Source: JBBRQP01 sp038226175 (GTDB lineage Bacteria > Cyanobacteriota > Cyanobacteriia > Gloeobacterales > Anthocerotibacteraceae). From it: DNA of 6,622 nucleotides. Below, piece after piece: positions 1 through 5,054 of the stretch. The notes under the pieces are model-generated. The model did no database searches. It worked only from the letters and a program-made list of their open reading frames with translations, and was not told the origin of the DNA. A program made the translations under genes and the position numbers. Position 1 is the first letter of the stretch. Every line of letters begins with the position of its first letter. The stretch is from positions 1 through 6,622 of the forward strand of contig JBBRQP010000124.1 of assembly GCA_038226175.1 (NCBI GenBank), in the 5' to 3' direction.

Positions 1-1
1 G

Positions 2-307
2 ATGGGCATGAAGAAGTGGCTAACTGAATTACTAGGGTTCTATTTGCCCGAAGTGGCTAATCTGACTGACACGCCCGACGGACGGGCTACCGCACAGCAT
101 TGAACCGATTGGATGAAGGCTCAGTGGGGGGAACGCGGGTTAGTGGCTTTGTCGCAACAACGCATTCCCATGACTGAAGGCAGAAATTTTATTAAGGAAA
201 ATCTTGACCCTGGGCATGTGGCTTTGGTGACTATGAACTTTACTGAAGCCCAGCAAAAAGAGATTGATCAAATGAAAGCTTGGCGTAAAGCCTGGTACCA
301 AAAATAG
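2..307 (+). pseudogene. Unidentified reading frame interrupted by an in-frame TGA
   Basis: From position 2 one frame runs to a TGA at 101-103 and continues in the same frame, without indel, to a TAG ending at 307. The first segment encodes 33 residues and may begin upstream of the window. The second is open for 67 codons, or 64 from the ATG at 113, and is Lys/Trp-rich near its end (AWRKAWYQK). The ATG at 113 has no good ribosome binding site, and the composition looks alike on both sides of the TGA. I therefore favour one gene damaged by a nonsense change, perhaps TGG to TGA because the next residues are TDW. TGA stops other genes here, so a recoded genetic code is unlikely. I do not recognise the family. 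It could instead be two separate small ORFs. Confidence 0.35.
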
Positions 308-387
308 TAAACTGTTCATCGTGTGAATCGCGCGTCGATCATGGCCATATCTTAGCCAATCTCGTCTACAGACCTCACCGTTCACCC

Positions 388-396
388 AAGGAGAAG
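388..396 (+). promoter_or_regulatory. Ribosome binding site of the HMA chaperone gene
   Basis: AAGGAG at 388-393, extended to AAGGAGAAG, lies 9 nt before the ATG at 403. It is the best Shine-Dalgarno sequence in the left part of the window and fixes this start. No convincing CueR-type operator (a long dyad between -35 and -10) could be seen in 308-387. Confidence 0.7.
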
Positions 397-402
397 TCAC
401 CT

Positions 403-639
403 ATGCAAACCCTCAAATTCGATGTTCATGGTATGACCTGCGGCAGCTGCACCGGCAGCGTGCAACGCGCACTGAGCAAAATCGATGGCGTCAGTCACGT
501 CGACGTATCACTGAGCCCCGGCTCTGCCACCCTGGAGGCCGATACCACCCGCGTGACGCCCGACCAGATCGAGGCCGCGATCAGCAGGCTTGGCTATGAA
601 GCCAAGTTACATACGGCAGCGCTCAAACCTACCTCATGA
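403..639 (+). CDS. copZ: CopZ-like heavy-metal-associated (HMA) chaperone
   Basis: The 78-residue protein is a single HMA domain plus a short tail. The metal-binding loop GMTCGSC occupies residues 10-16, with Cys13 and Cys16 as the expected Cu(I) ligands. The order of predicted strands and helices fits the beta-alpha-beta-beta-alpha-beta ferredoxin-like fold, and the GYEA near residue 70 is typical of the last strand. Such proteins carry Cu(I) in the cytoplasm and hand it to a CPx-type ATPase or a CueR-like regulator. The family is usually 65-70 residues, so the last ~8 (LKPTS end) are extra. It has a strong ribosome binding site, and its TGA overlaps the next start. No copper ATPase is in the window. 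The gene is visibly GC-richer than the genes after 842, which hints at a separate origin. Mercury (MerP-like) or another metal is possible, but there is no signal peptide, so a cytoplasmic chaperone is preferred. Confidence 0.9.
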   Translation: MQTLKFDVHGMTCGSCTGSVQRALSKIDGVSHVDVSLSPGSATLEADTTRVTPDQIEAAISRLGYEAKLHTAALKPTS

Positions 640-764
640 GCAAGAAAGACCGCAAGGATAAGCACCACGATACAGCGCGTGACAACGGCAAGGTGTCCGT
701 CGCGCATTGCGTTGACACACCCGACGATACGGCAGCGATCTCTGCCGAGGACTGCCAATGTTAG
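636..764 (+). CDS. 42-residue His/Cys-containing mini-protein coupled to copZ
   Basis: ATG at 636-638 overlaps the copZ TGA (ATGA), and a 42-codon frame ends with TAG at 762-764. There is no separate ribosome binding site, so translation would depend on ribosomes finishing copZ. The protein is hydrophilic: a basic/acidic N-terminus (Lys, Arg, Asp), then His10-His11, His24-Cys25 and a terminal Cys40-Gln-Cys42. Paired His and a CxC end could bind a soft metal, which would suit its neighbour, but that is inference. It shares the GC-rich composition of copZ. I recognise no family. Alternatives are a chance frame or the 5' remnant of a longer gene lost by rearrangement. The stop-start overlap and matched composition favour a real gene. 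Confidence 0.5.
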   Translation: MSKKDRKDKHHDTARDNGKVSVAHCVDTPDDTAAISAEDCQC

Positions 765-841
765 GTGATTGGGACTGTTATACCGTGAGTCTTCAGTAGG
801 AAACCTCAAGTTTTTTAGTTTGTATTCAGGAAAGAAGCACC

Positions 842-1218
842 ATGACGGAAACAGTTGAAACTCAGATTATAATCCTCGAAGAACGGCTCAGGCAGGCAAT
901 GCTTGCTTCTAATGTGAGCGTTTTGAATGAACTCCTTGCCCCGAAATTATTATTACTAGTCATCTTGGGGAATTATTACAAAAACAAGATGATCTAGCCG
1001 CTCATGAATCTGGTTTGATTAAAATTCATGAGTTGAAACCTTCTGAGCAGCATATTCAATTACATGGAGAGATAGCGATCGTTTCAGTGCGTATGCAATT
1101 ATATGGTACGTATAATGGCAGTCCTGCAAATAGTGACTTTCGTTTTACGCGAGTTTGGGCTGTCTCTGCGAGAAGAACTTGGCATGTCATTGCTGCTCAT
1201 ATAGGCATAGTGGCTTAA
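842..1218 (+). pseudogene. NTF2-like/DUF4440 protein, frameshifted
   Basis: ATG at 842 is preceded by AGGAAAG at 828-834. The frame runs about 34 codons (N-terminal helix, ILEERLRQAM and NVSVLNELLAP) and then turns into a short junk tail with TAG at 992-994. One frame back, from GAA at 943, the protein continues to TAA at 1218: EIIITSHLGELLQKQDD, then a strand-rich second half ending RTWHVIAAH. Joined together this is about 125 residues, the normal size of SnoaL-like/DUF4440 proteins, whose last strand typically reads W.V.AAH. These form small cone-shaped alpha+beta domains, often enzymes or ligand binders of unknown substrate. The break lies at a run of four C (939-942). Loss of one base there would explain it with no residue missing. 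It could be a sequencing error, a true pseudogene or, less likely, a -1 frameshift. Confidence 0.75.
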
Positions 1219-1297
1219 TAAAGAGTCTAGTCGGGCTTTTAGCAAAGGCATGGAGAAAATATCGGTCAACTTTTCCTGTATAACTAGAAGACAAATA

Positions 1298-1301
1298 GAG
1301 G
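1298..1301 (+). promoter_or_regulatory. Ribosome binding site that decides the next start
   Basis: GAGG at 1298-1301 lies 9 nt before the ATG at 1311 and 6 nt before an in-frame GTG at 1308. Both distances can work. The ATG is preferred as the better codon, which makes the protein 153 rather than 154 residues. Confidence 0.5.
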
Positions 1302-1310
1302 TGTTATGTG

Positions 1311-1772
1311 ATGAACAGTCAAAACTTAACCTTCTTAGATGATTGGTTTAAGCCCTTGGCTCAGTCTCTTAAACTGCTCGCTGATCCATTAGAGCCACTA
1401 CTAGTGCAAGACGCCCTTAAAACCTATTTGGGGGCGCGTGTCGTGCAAATGCTACCACTTATGAGCGATCCAACTGATATGGATCTCTGGCTTAGTTATG
1501 TCCTACAAACAAATGTTTTAATTCGCTTATGGGATGACGACCAACCAGTGATTGTGGCTTGTTATCTGAGTAGTAAGATTTACTACGCTCAACAGAATTT
1601 AGCCTTGATCACCGGTACGAACTTCCAGGCCGCGCGGCAGGCTCTAGGCATTGCTCACCGCTGGGTTCTACTCTTTGAGGTACCCATGTTTGCCATCAGA
1701 CCGTCGACTCTATTGGATAGTCTCTATAACCAACTAGGGCAAGCTACAGAGTGCGCCATCATTAATTTGTAG
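1311..1772 (+). CDS. Unidentified 153-residue protein
   Basis: I do not recognise this protein. It is rich in Leu, Ala and Gln, with no signal peptide or clear membrane segment. The N-terminal half looks helical (LDDWFKPLAQSLKLLADPLEP). The centre holds a strand-like stretch (DDDQPVIVACYLSS, about residues 74-87). The second half has ALITGTNFQAARQALGIAHRW followed by VLLFEVPMF, suggesting an alpha/beta cytoplasmic fold. Its ribosome binding site is reasonable. Codon use and composition match the photolyase that faces it. The last 11 bp overlap the end of the photolyase gene on the other strand, so the two transcripts share complementary 3' ends. No functional link to the photolyase can be shown from the sequence. 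Confidence 0.7.
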   Translation: MNSQNLTFLDDWFKPLAQSLKLLADPLEPLLVQDALKTYLGARVVQMLPLMSDPTDMDLWLSYVLQTNVLIRLWDDDQPVIVACYLSSKIYYAQQNLALITGTNFQAARQALGIAHRWVLLFEVPMFAIRPSTLLDSLYNQLGQATECAIINL

Positions 1773-3159
1773 TAACAGGGCGGTGTTTTATTGGTTCAAG
1801 AATGGCTAGGGCTTGACGGCGAGCCTCACTATGGTCAACAAGGGGCGGCAGGTAGGCGATGCCGTGTTTCCAGGGAGATGCTAACTCTGCTGGGCTTACA
1901 TCGGCTAGTTCGGGTACCCAACGCCGGATAAAGGTTCCCTCTGGGTCAATTTTACTTACTCCATCCATTGGGTTATAGACTCGGAACCATTGCCGACCAC
2001 GGTTACTTACCCCCGCGTGACTCTGCCATTGCCAGTGATCAATGGCTACATCCGCATCTATGAGTTTCTGCATAAAGTGCCTAGCACCCCACTGCCAGGG
2101 CAAAAACAAATCAATGCAGTGAAAGGTTGCACACAAAGCACGTAGCTTAAAGGGTAGCCAACCCGTGTGATTAAGGCAGCGCATTGAAGCATCCACTAAG
2201 GGATAGCCTGTCTGACCCGTACACCAAGCCTCATAATGATCTGCACGGTTACTCCAGGCAACGGCATCAAAGTCTTGAATATAGGATTCGTTCTCACAAC
2301 GAGGGAGATTACGCAACTTTTGGGCGAAGTGGTCACGCCAAAACAAGCGTGACTCGAAGCCTTCTAGGTTCTTTCTATGCCATTTATTGACTTCATTTTT
2401 GCGCTGGTGTAATCGTTGGTAAACTGTACGCACTGATAGGGTACCGAACTTGAAGTGGGGGCTAAGGCGACTTGTGTTACGAGAAGCTGCCTCAGCCACA
2501 CTCAGGCTCTTGAGGTAGTGGGGGGCTTTAGTCGTCAAGAATTCCTCTAGAAGTCGGTGCGCTTCACGCTCACCCGATGTCGGTATTTCTTGATCAGTCG
2601 CAGGTAGGCCAAGGTCAGCTAAGGTACGCAATGGACTATCAGGGATGCGCTCATCTACCGGAGGTAATACTTTGGGTCGAGGTGCAGCTGTTTGATTGAG
2701 AAAGTGGTGCCAATGAGGCGTGAAGTTTTCTAGGGCATAGGTTTCTGCTCCCCCAGCTTTAAGAAGGGCTTCAGCCTCAAAGGTACGCGCCTCAATGCCG
2801 ATTTCTTCTAAACCATGCCTGACCTGCTCATCCGTATCGGTACGCCAGATTCGTTCGCTGTCGCAATTCCAATAAACCGCCGTTGCTCCCACCTCACGAG
2901 CGAAGGCAGGTACCACTTGAGACTGTTCTCCCATCCGGCAAATAAGACGCGAACCAATCACTCTGAGGTTATTTCTTAGACTCTCCAAGCAGCCGAGCAT
3001 AAACTGTACGCGACCACTCCCTGATTCTGGATGGTGGAGTAAATAGGGTGCAAAAACAAATAAAGGAATAATCTGTGCGCCTTGGGCAACAGCGGCAGCC
3101 AGCGCGGGATGGTCAGTGATGCGCAGGTCACGCCTAAACCAAACGACAATGATGGGCAT
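1762..3159 (-). CDS. phr: Cryptochrome/photolyase family protein (probable deoxyribodipyrimidine photolyase)
   Basis: The 465 residues match the usual length of class I-type photolyases (about 470), which use FADH- and blue light to split UV-made pyrimidine dimers. The N-terminal Rossmann antenna domain opens with IIVVWFRRDLR (3-13). The C-terminal helical FAD domain shows TSRLSPHFKFGTLS (229-242), ESRLFWRDHF (269-278), TGYPLVDASMRCL (317-329), WQWGARHFM (355-363) and RVYNP (393-397). Compared with E. coli Phr as I remember it, the electron-transfer Trp triad is kept as Trp302, Trp355 and Trp376. The loop just before Trp376 is two residues shorter (DADVAIDHWQW), and the Asn facing flavin N5 (Asn378 in E. 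coli) is absent; Asp374 or Ala372 lies nearby. This points to a divergent clade, so repair versus cryptochrome-like sensing is not settled. The start is the classic MPIIVVWFRRDLR; its ribosome binding site (AGG) is weak. Confidence 0.93.
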   Translation of the reverse strand: MPIIVVWFRRDLRITDHPALAAAVAQGAQIIPLFVFAPYLLHHPESGSGRVQFMLGCLESLRNNLRVIGSRLICRMGEQSQVVPAFAREVGATAVYWNCDSERIWRTDTDEQVRHGLEEIGIEARTFEAEALLKAGGAETYALENFTPHWHHFLNQTAAPRPKVLPPVDERIPDSPLRTLADLGLPATDQEIPTSGEREAHRLLEEFLTTKAPHYLKSLSVAEAASRNTSRLSPHFKFGTLSVRTVYQRLHQRKNEVNKWHRKNLEGFESRLFWRDHFAQKLRNLPRCENESYIQDFDAVAWSNRADHYEAWCTGQTGYPLVDASMRCLNHTGWLPFKLRALCATFHCIDLFLPWQWGARHFMQKLIDADVAIDHWQWQSHAGVSNRGRQWFRVYNPMDGVSKIDPEGTFIRRWVPELADVSPAELASPWKHGIAYLPPLVDHSEARRQALAILEPIKHRPVTTN

Positions 3160-3227
3160 GTACCTATTTTAACTGAGCAATTTATAACTTTTTGAGATAG
3201 CTTAACCTATAGTTCTTCAAGCATTCA

Positions 3228-3863
3228 ATGCCCAAGCCTCCCGACCTAGACAGCACTTTTTGGTGGGCTAACAGCTATTCTTGGACAGCGCCGAGCACCA
3301 CGGCTGATTTTCGCAAAGATGGACTGCATTTCAACGGTGGCTCCAAGAAAAACGAAGACAACGGTGACCTCTACACGAGTTCGGGGGTGTTAGCGACATT
3401 TACTCTTCAACCTAAACGTCGGCCCGCCTCCCGAACCGGCTTTTTCACCTCTAGCCCGCATGTCGAATTGTTTGGTGGCTTTACAGCATATGCCTCCGAC
3501 TGGGGGTTTACCCACGGACATGGCATCGCTTCGTGCGATCTCGTGCTGCGGCAGAGTGTATTCCAGTTTGGGCTTGGACAGGCACCGAACGGGGATGCTG
3601 CGCATCTCTTCATCGCCGAAGCTGATTCCACTCAGACTCTAATTAATTTTGAGGACACAGGCTTTTCGCGTACCGTCGGTTTATCAGGATATACCTTCGT
3701 TCCACCTGTCCGCTCCCACGAGTTACAACTAATTCCCGGAGACTTGCAGGCGGAGATCGAGGTGAAATTTGTGCTCTACCTCAAGTCGGGTGGTGCGCTT
3801 GTCTGGTGTGCCCCAGAATGTATTGTGCGCACTTTCCAGTGGTCGCTGGTGCCAGATGCTTAA
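3228..3863 (+). CDS. Unidentified beta-rich 211-residue protein
   Basis: I do not recognise this protein. ATG at 3228 is the first start after an in-frame TAG at 3210-3212, and no Shine-Dalgarno sequence precedes it, so leaderless or weak translation is implied. The protein has no signal peptide or membrane segment. It is rich in aromatic residues and alternates polar and hydrophobic residues as in a beta sandwich. The N-terminus is Trp-rich (FWWANSYSW, 11-19). A Gly/His patch, WGFTHGHG, lies at 92-99, and the C-terminal part has long strands (IEVKFVLYL, 177-185) followed by WCAPEC (193-198), with Cys103, Cys194 and Cys198. It is divergent from the photolyase, with only 68 bp between the two starts, so the promoters must share that gap. 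A binding or lectin-like role is conceivable, but nothing identifies it. Confidence 0.65.
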   Translation: MPKPPDLDSTFWWANSYSWTAPSTTADFRKDGLHFNGGSKKNEDNGDLYTSSGVLATFTLQPKRRPASRTGFFTSSPHVELFGGFTAYASDWGFTHGHGIASCDLVLRQSVFQFGLGQAPNGDAAHLFIAEADSTQTLINFEDTGFSRTVGLSGYTFVPPVRSHELQLIPGDLQAEIEVKFVLYLKSGGALVWCAPECIVRTFQWSLVPDA

Positions 3864-3920
3864 AACTTTATTCCGGCAGCAAAACAGGAGATCCCTCGGT
3901 AAAAATATGCTCCCCTTCAA

Positions 3921-4217
3921 CTAAAAAATTCCGGTCACAAGCCGGGAATGAACTAGATGTGAATTTATTGTGGGATCGAGGTCATCTATTCTGAAACTTG
4001 ACAGTACTTCTACACGCTCGCGTTCTATAGTGCTCAGTTCCTGTGACAAAATTCGCTGCGATATCTTACCGACTGCTTCGCTTCCCAAAGACTCATCTGT
4101 GATTTTGCTGCTACCTACAGCCTCTTCCACATCATTCTCTGACAAATCAAAACCACCTCTAGCTATTTCCGCGGGTGAGCGATCCTGATATGGCATGGCC
4201 TCAGACTCACTGCCCAC
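3921..4217 (-). CDS. Doubtful 98-residue acidic protein
   Basis: A minus-strand frame opens at GTG 4217, with an internal ATG at 4194-4196, and ends at TAG 3921-3923. The amino-acid mix (many Glu, Asp, Ser; SPAEIARGGFDLSENDVEE, then a helical ISQRILSQELSTIERERVEVL) looks more like real protein than chance. I recognise no family. Against it: no good ribosome binding site at either start, and its last nine codons read straight through a terminator hairpin, with the stop at the end of its U-tract. The terminator does show that minus-strand transcription ends here. It may be a decayed gene or the tail of one. Confidence 0.3.
   Translation of the reverse strand: MGSESEAMPYQDRSPAEIARGGFDLSENDVEEAVGSSKITDESLGSEAVGKISQRILSQELSTIERERVEVLSSFRIDDLDPTINSHLVHSRLVTGIF
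3923..3947 (-). terminator. Rho-independent terminator, minus strand (copy 1)
   Basis: Read on the minus strand, TCCCGG, a 7-nt loop CTTGTGA and CCGGAA form a 6-bp stem (one G-T pair), followed by six T (plus-strand A run 3923-3928). The T run defines the strand. A near copy lies at 4694-4719. Confidence 0.7.
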
Positions 4218-4236
4218 GACTCAAAATAAGGTCACT

Positions 4237-4315
4237 AGTGACATTTATTTTGGTAATCCTAACATCTAAATCTATGACAAATAATGTGGTAACAGTGTCA
4301 TTTATTTTGGTAATC
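4237..4315. repeat. 22-bp direct repeat pair, 57 bp apart
   Basis: AGTGnCATTTATTTTGGTAATC occurs at 4237-4258 and again at 4294-4315, with 21 of 22 bases identical. The first copy is joined to the perfect palindrome TCACTAGTGA (4232-4241). The second is framed by GTGTC (4295-4299) and GACAC (4316-4320), which could pair. The CATTTATT part resembles the spacer of the repeat array that follows, so these may be diverged members of it. Confidence 0.65.
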
Positions 4316-4403
4316 GACACCAAATCCCATAACCTCGCTAAAGCTAAACGGAAAGACTCTACAACTATCGAATTTGATTTAATGCCCTTCCTGACAGCAC
4401 GTT

Positions 4404-5008
4404 GTTATTGTTGGGGGGTACAGACTCAAACTTTCTCGGGTCATGTGTCACCTCAGCCTGTAACGCATGACCCTTTTCTTTTACAAGTTTCCAGCATTGG
4501 TATGATTGGGGTGACTAACATCAGAAGTTTTACTTGGGTCATCTATCTCCCGAACAGCTGACCCTCTTCCTGCTTTTCTTTTCTCATTTATTATTGAGGG
4601 GTTGACTTCTCTAAAATCGTGTTCTCGGGTCATCTGGGTACTGTGTCAGCTGACCCTTTTCTCTACTTGCTCTCACCTGTCATTCCTATGACCAAAAAAA
4701 TCCCGGTTACAAGCCGGGATAGACACAGATGAAAATGTGCCTTCATCTTACACTCTGGGCTTTTGCTCTTCCCTCTCTGTAAAATTATTCCCTCAGGTAA
4801 GAACAGGGTTAATTTTATGGCGATAGAGGGATACGAGGCATCACATTACTTTCTAAATTGGATATTATTGGGGAGTTGCTGATTCCATCAAGTTCTCTTG
4901 GGTCATGTGTCACCTCTGCCTGTGACCTTGACCCTTCTCTTTTGTCATTTTTATTAAGGGGTTATAAACTCTCTTAAGTTTGCTGGGGTCACTATCCCTT
5001 GAACAGCG
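4404..5008. repeat. Array of about five degenerate ~90-bp units with GGGTCA...TGACCC hairpins
   Basis: Each unit has a TTATTATTGAGGGG-like head, 20-30 variable bases, TTCT(C/T)GGGTCAT, a loop, TGACCC and a pyrimidine-rich tail (TTTTCTTTT). Hairpins lie at 4438-4473 (A, 7-bp stem), 4536-4564 (B), 4627-4656 (C) and 4900-4934 (D). Unit E keeps only its left arm at 4986-4991. GGGTCA spacings are 98, 91, 273 and 86 bp; 273 is three times 91. A and D share GGGTCATGTGTCACCTC, and B and E share CTATC followed by GAACAGC, so an A-B pair was probably duplicated as D-E. The spacing does not keep a reading frame, so this is not coding. The T-rich tails make the hairpins look like weak plus-strand terminators, but protein-binding sites or a REP-like element are equally possible. 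Between C and D (4740-4860) I see nothing else. Confidence 0.65.
4694..4719 (-). terminator. Rho-independent terminator, minus strand (copy 2)
   Basis: On the minus strand TCCCGG, loop CTTGTAA and CCGGGA form a perfect 6-bp stem followed by seven T (plus-strand A run 4694-4700). It resembles copy 1 at 3923-3947 in stem, loop and the flank beyond (GAT(G/A)(T/A)(G/A)AA-type sequence). No gene is evident directly upstream on the minus strand between 4720 and 5008, so it may serve an untranslated RNA, back up the 5009-5046 terminator, or be a remnant. Confidence 0.7.
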
Positions 5009-5046
5009 AGAAAATACCTCCAGTGCGGAATTATTGCACTAGAGGT
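5009..5046 (-). terminator. Strong Rho-independent terminator of the S74 gene
   Basis: On the minus strand, 8 nt after the TAA of the S74 gene, ACCTCTAGTGC (5046-5036) pairs with GCACTGGAGGT (5026-5016) as an 11-bp stem with one T-G pair and a 9-nt loop, followed by ATTTTC. Position and strength assign it to the 5055-6167 gene. Confidence 0.85.
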
Positions 5047-5054
5047 TGTCAGCC

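Noticed and set aside
101..103. TGA as selenocysteine or as sense codon
   Set aside because: TGA terminates copZ and the transposase, and no stem-loop or selenoprotein motif was evident after it.
140..809. Minus-strand ORFs at 140-400 and 594-809
   Set aside because: They lie opposite better-supported frames, have no family resemblance and no ribosome binding sites.
2184..2390. 68-residue plus-strand ORF inside the photolyase gene
   Set aside because: It lies wholly antisense to the conserved FAD domain.
3390..3642. Overlapping ORFs at 3390-3605, 3407-3631 and 3460-3642
   Set aside because: Alternative frames within the 211-residue gene, whose frame is longest and most protein-like.
3970..4188. 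72-residue plus-strand ORF
   Set aside because: Ser/Leu/Thr-rich composition typical of the opposite strand of a Glu/Asp-rich frame; no ribosome binding site.
4205..4400. Open minus-strand frame with two ITKIN repeats
   Set aside because: No start codon near its beginning (TAA just upstream), and the repeat comes from the 22-bp DNA repeat, which happens to be 57 bp, in phase, apart.
4175..4561. 128-residue plus-strand ORF
   Set aside because: It crosses the direct repeats and hairpin units, has no ribosome binding site, and its repeated LVTFILVI / VSFILVI segments are just the DNA repeat translated.
4404..5008. CRISPR array
   Set aside because: Units vary in length and sequence, the conserved part is a split hairpin, spacers are themselves related, and no cas gene is present.
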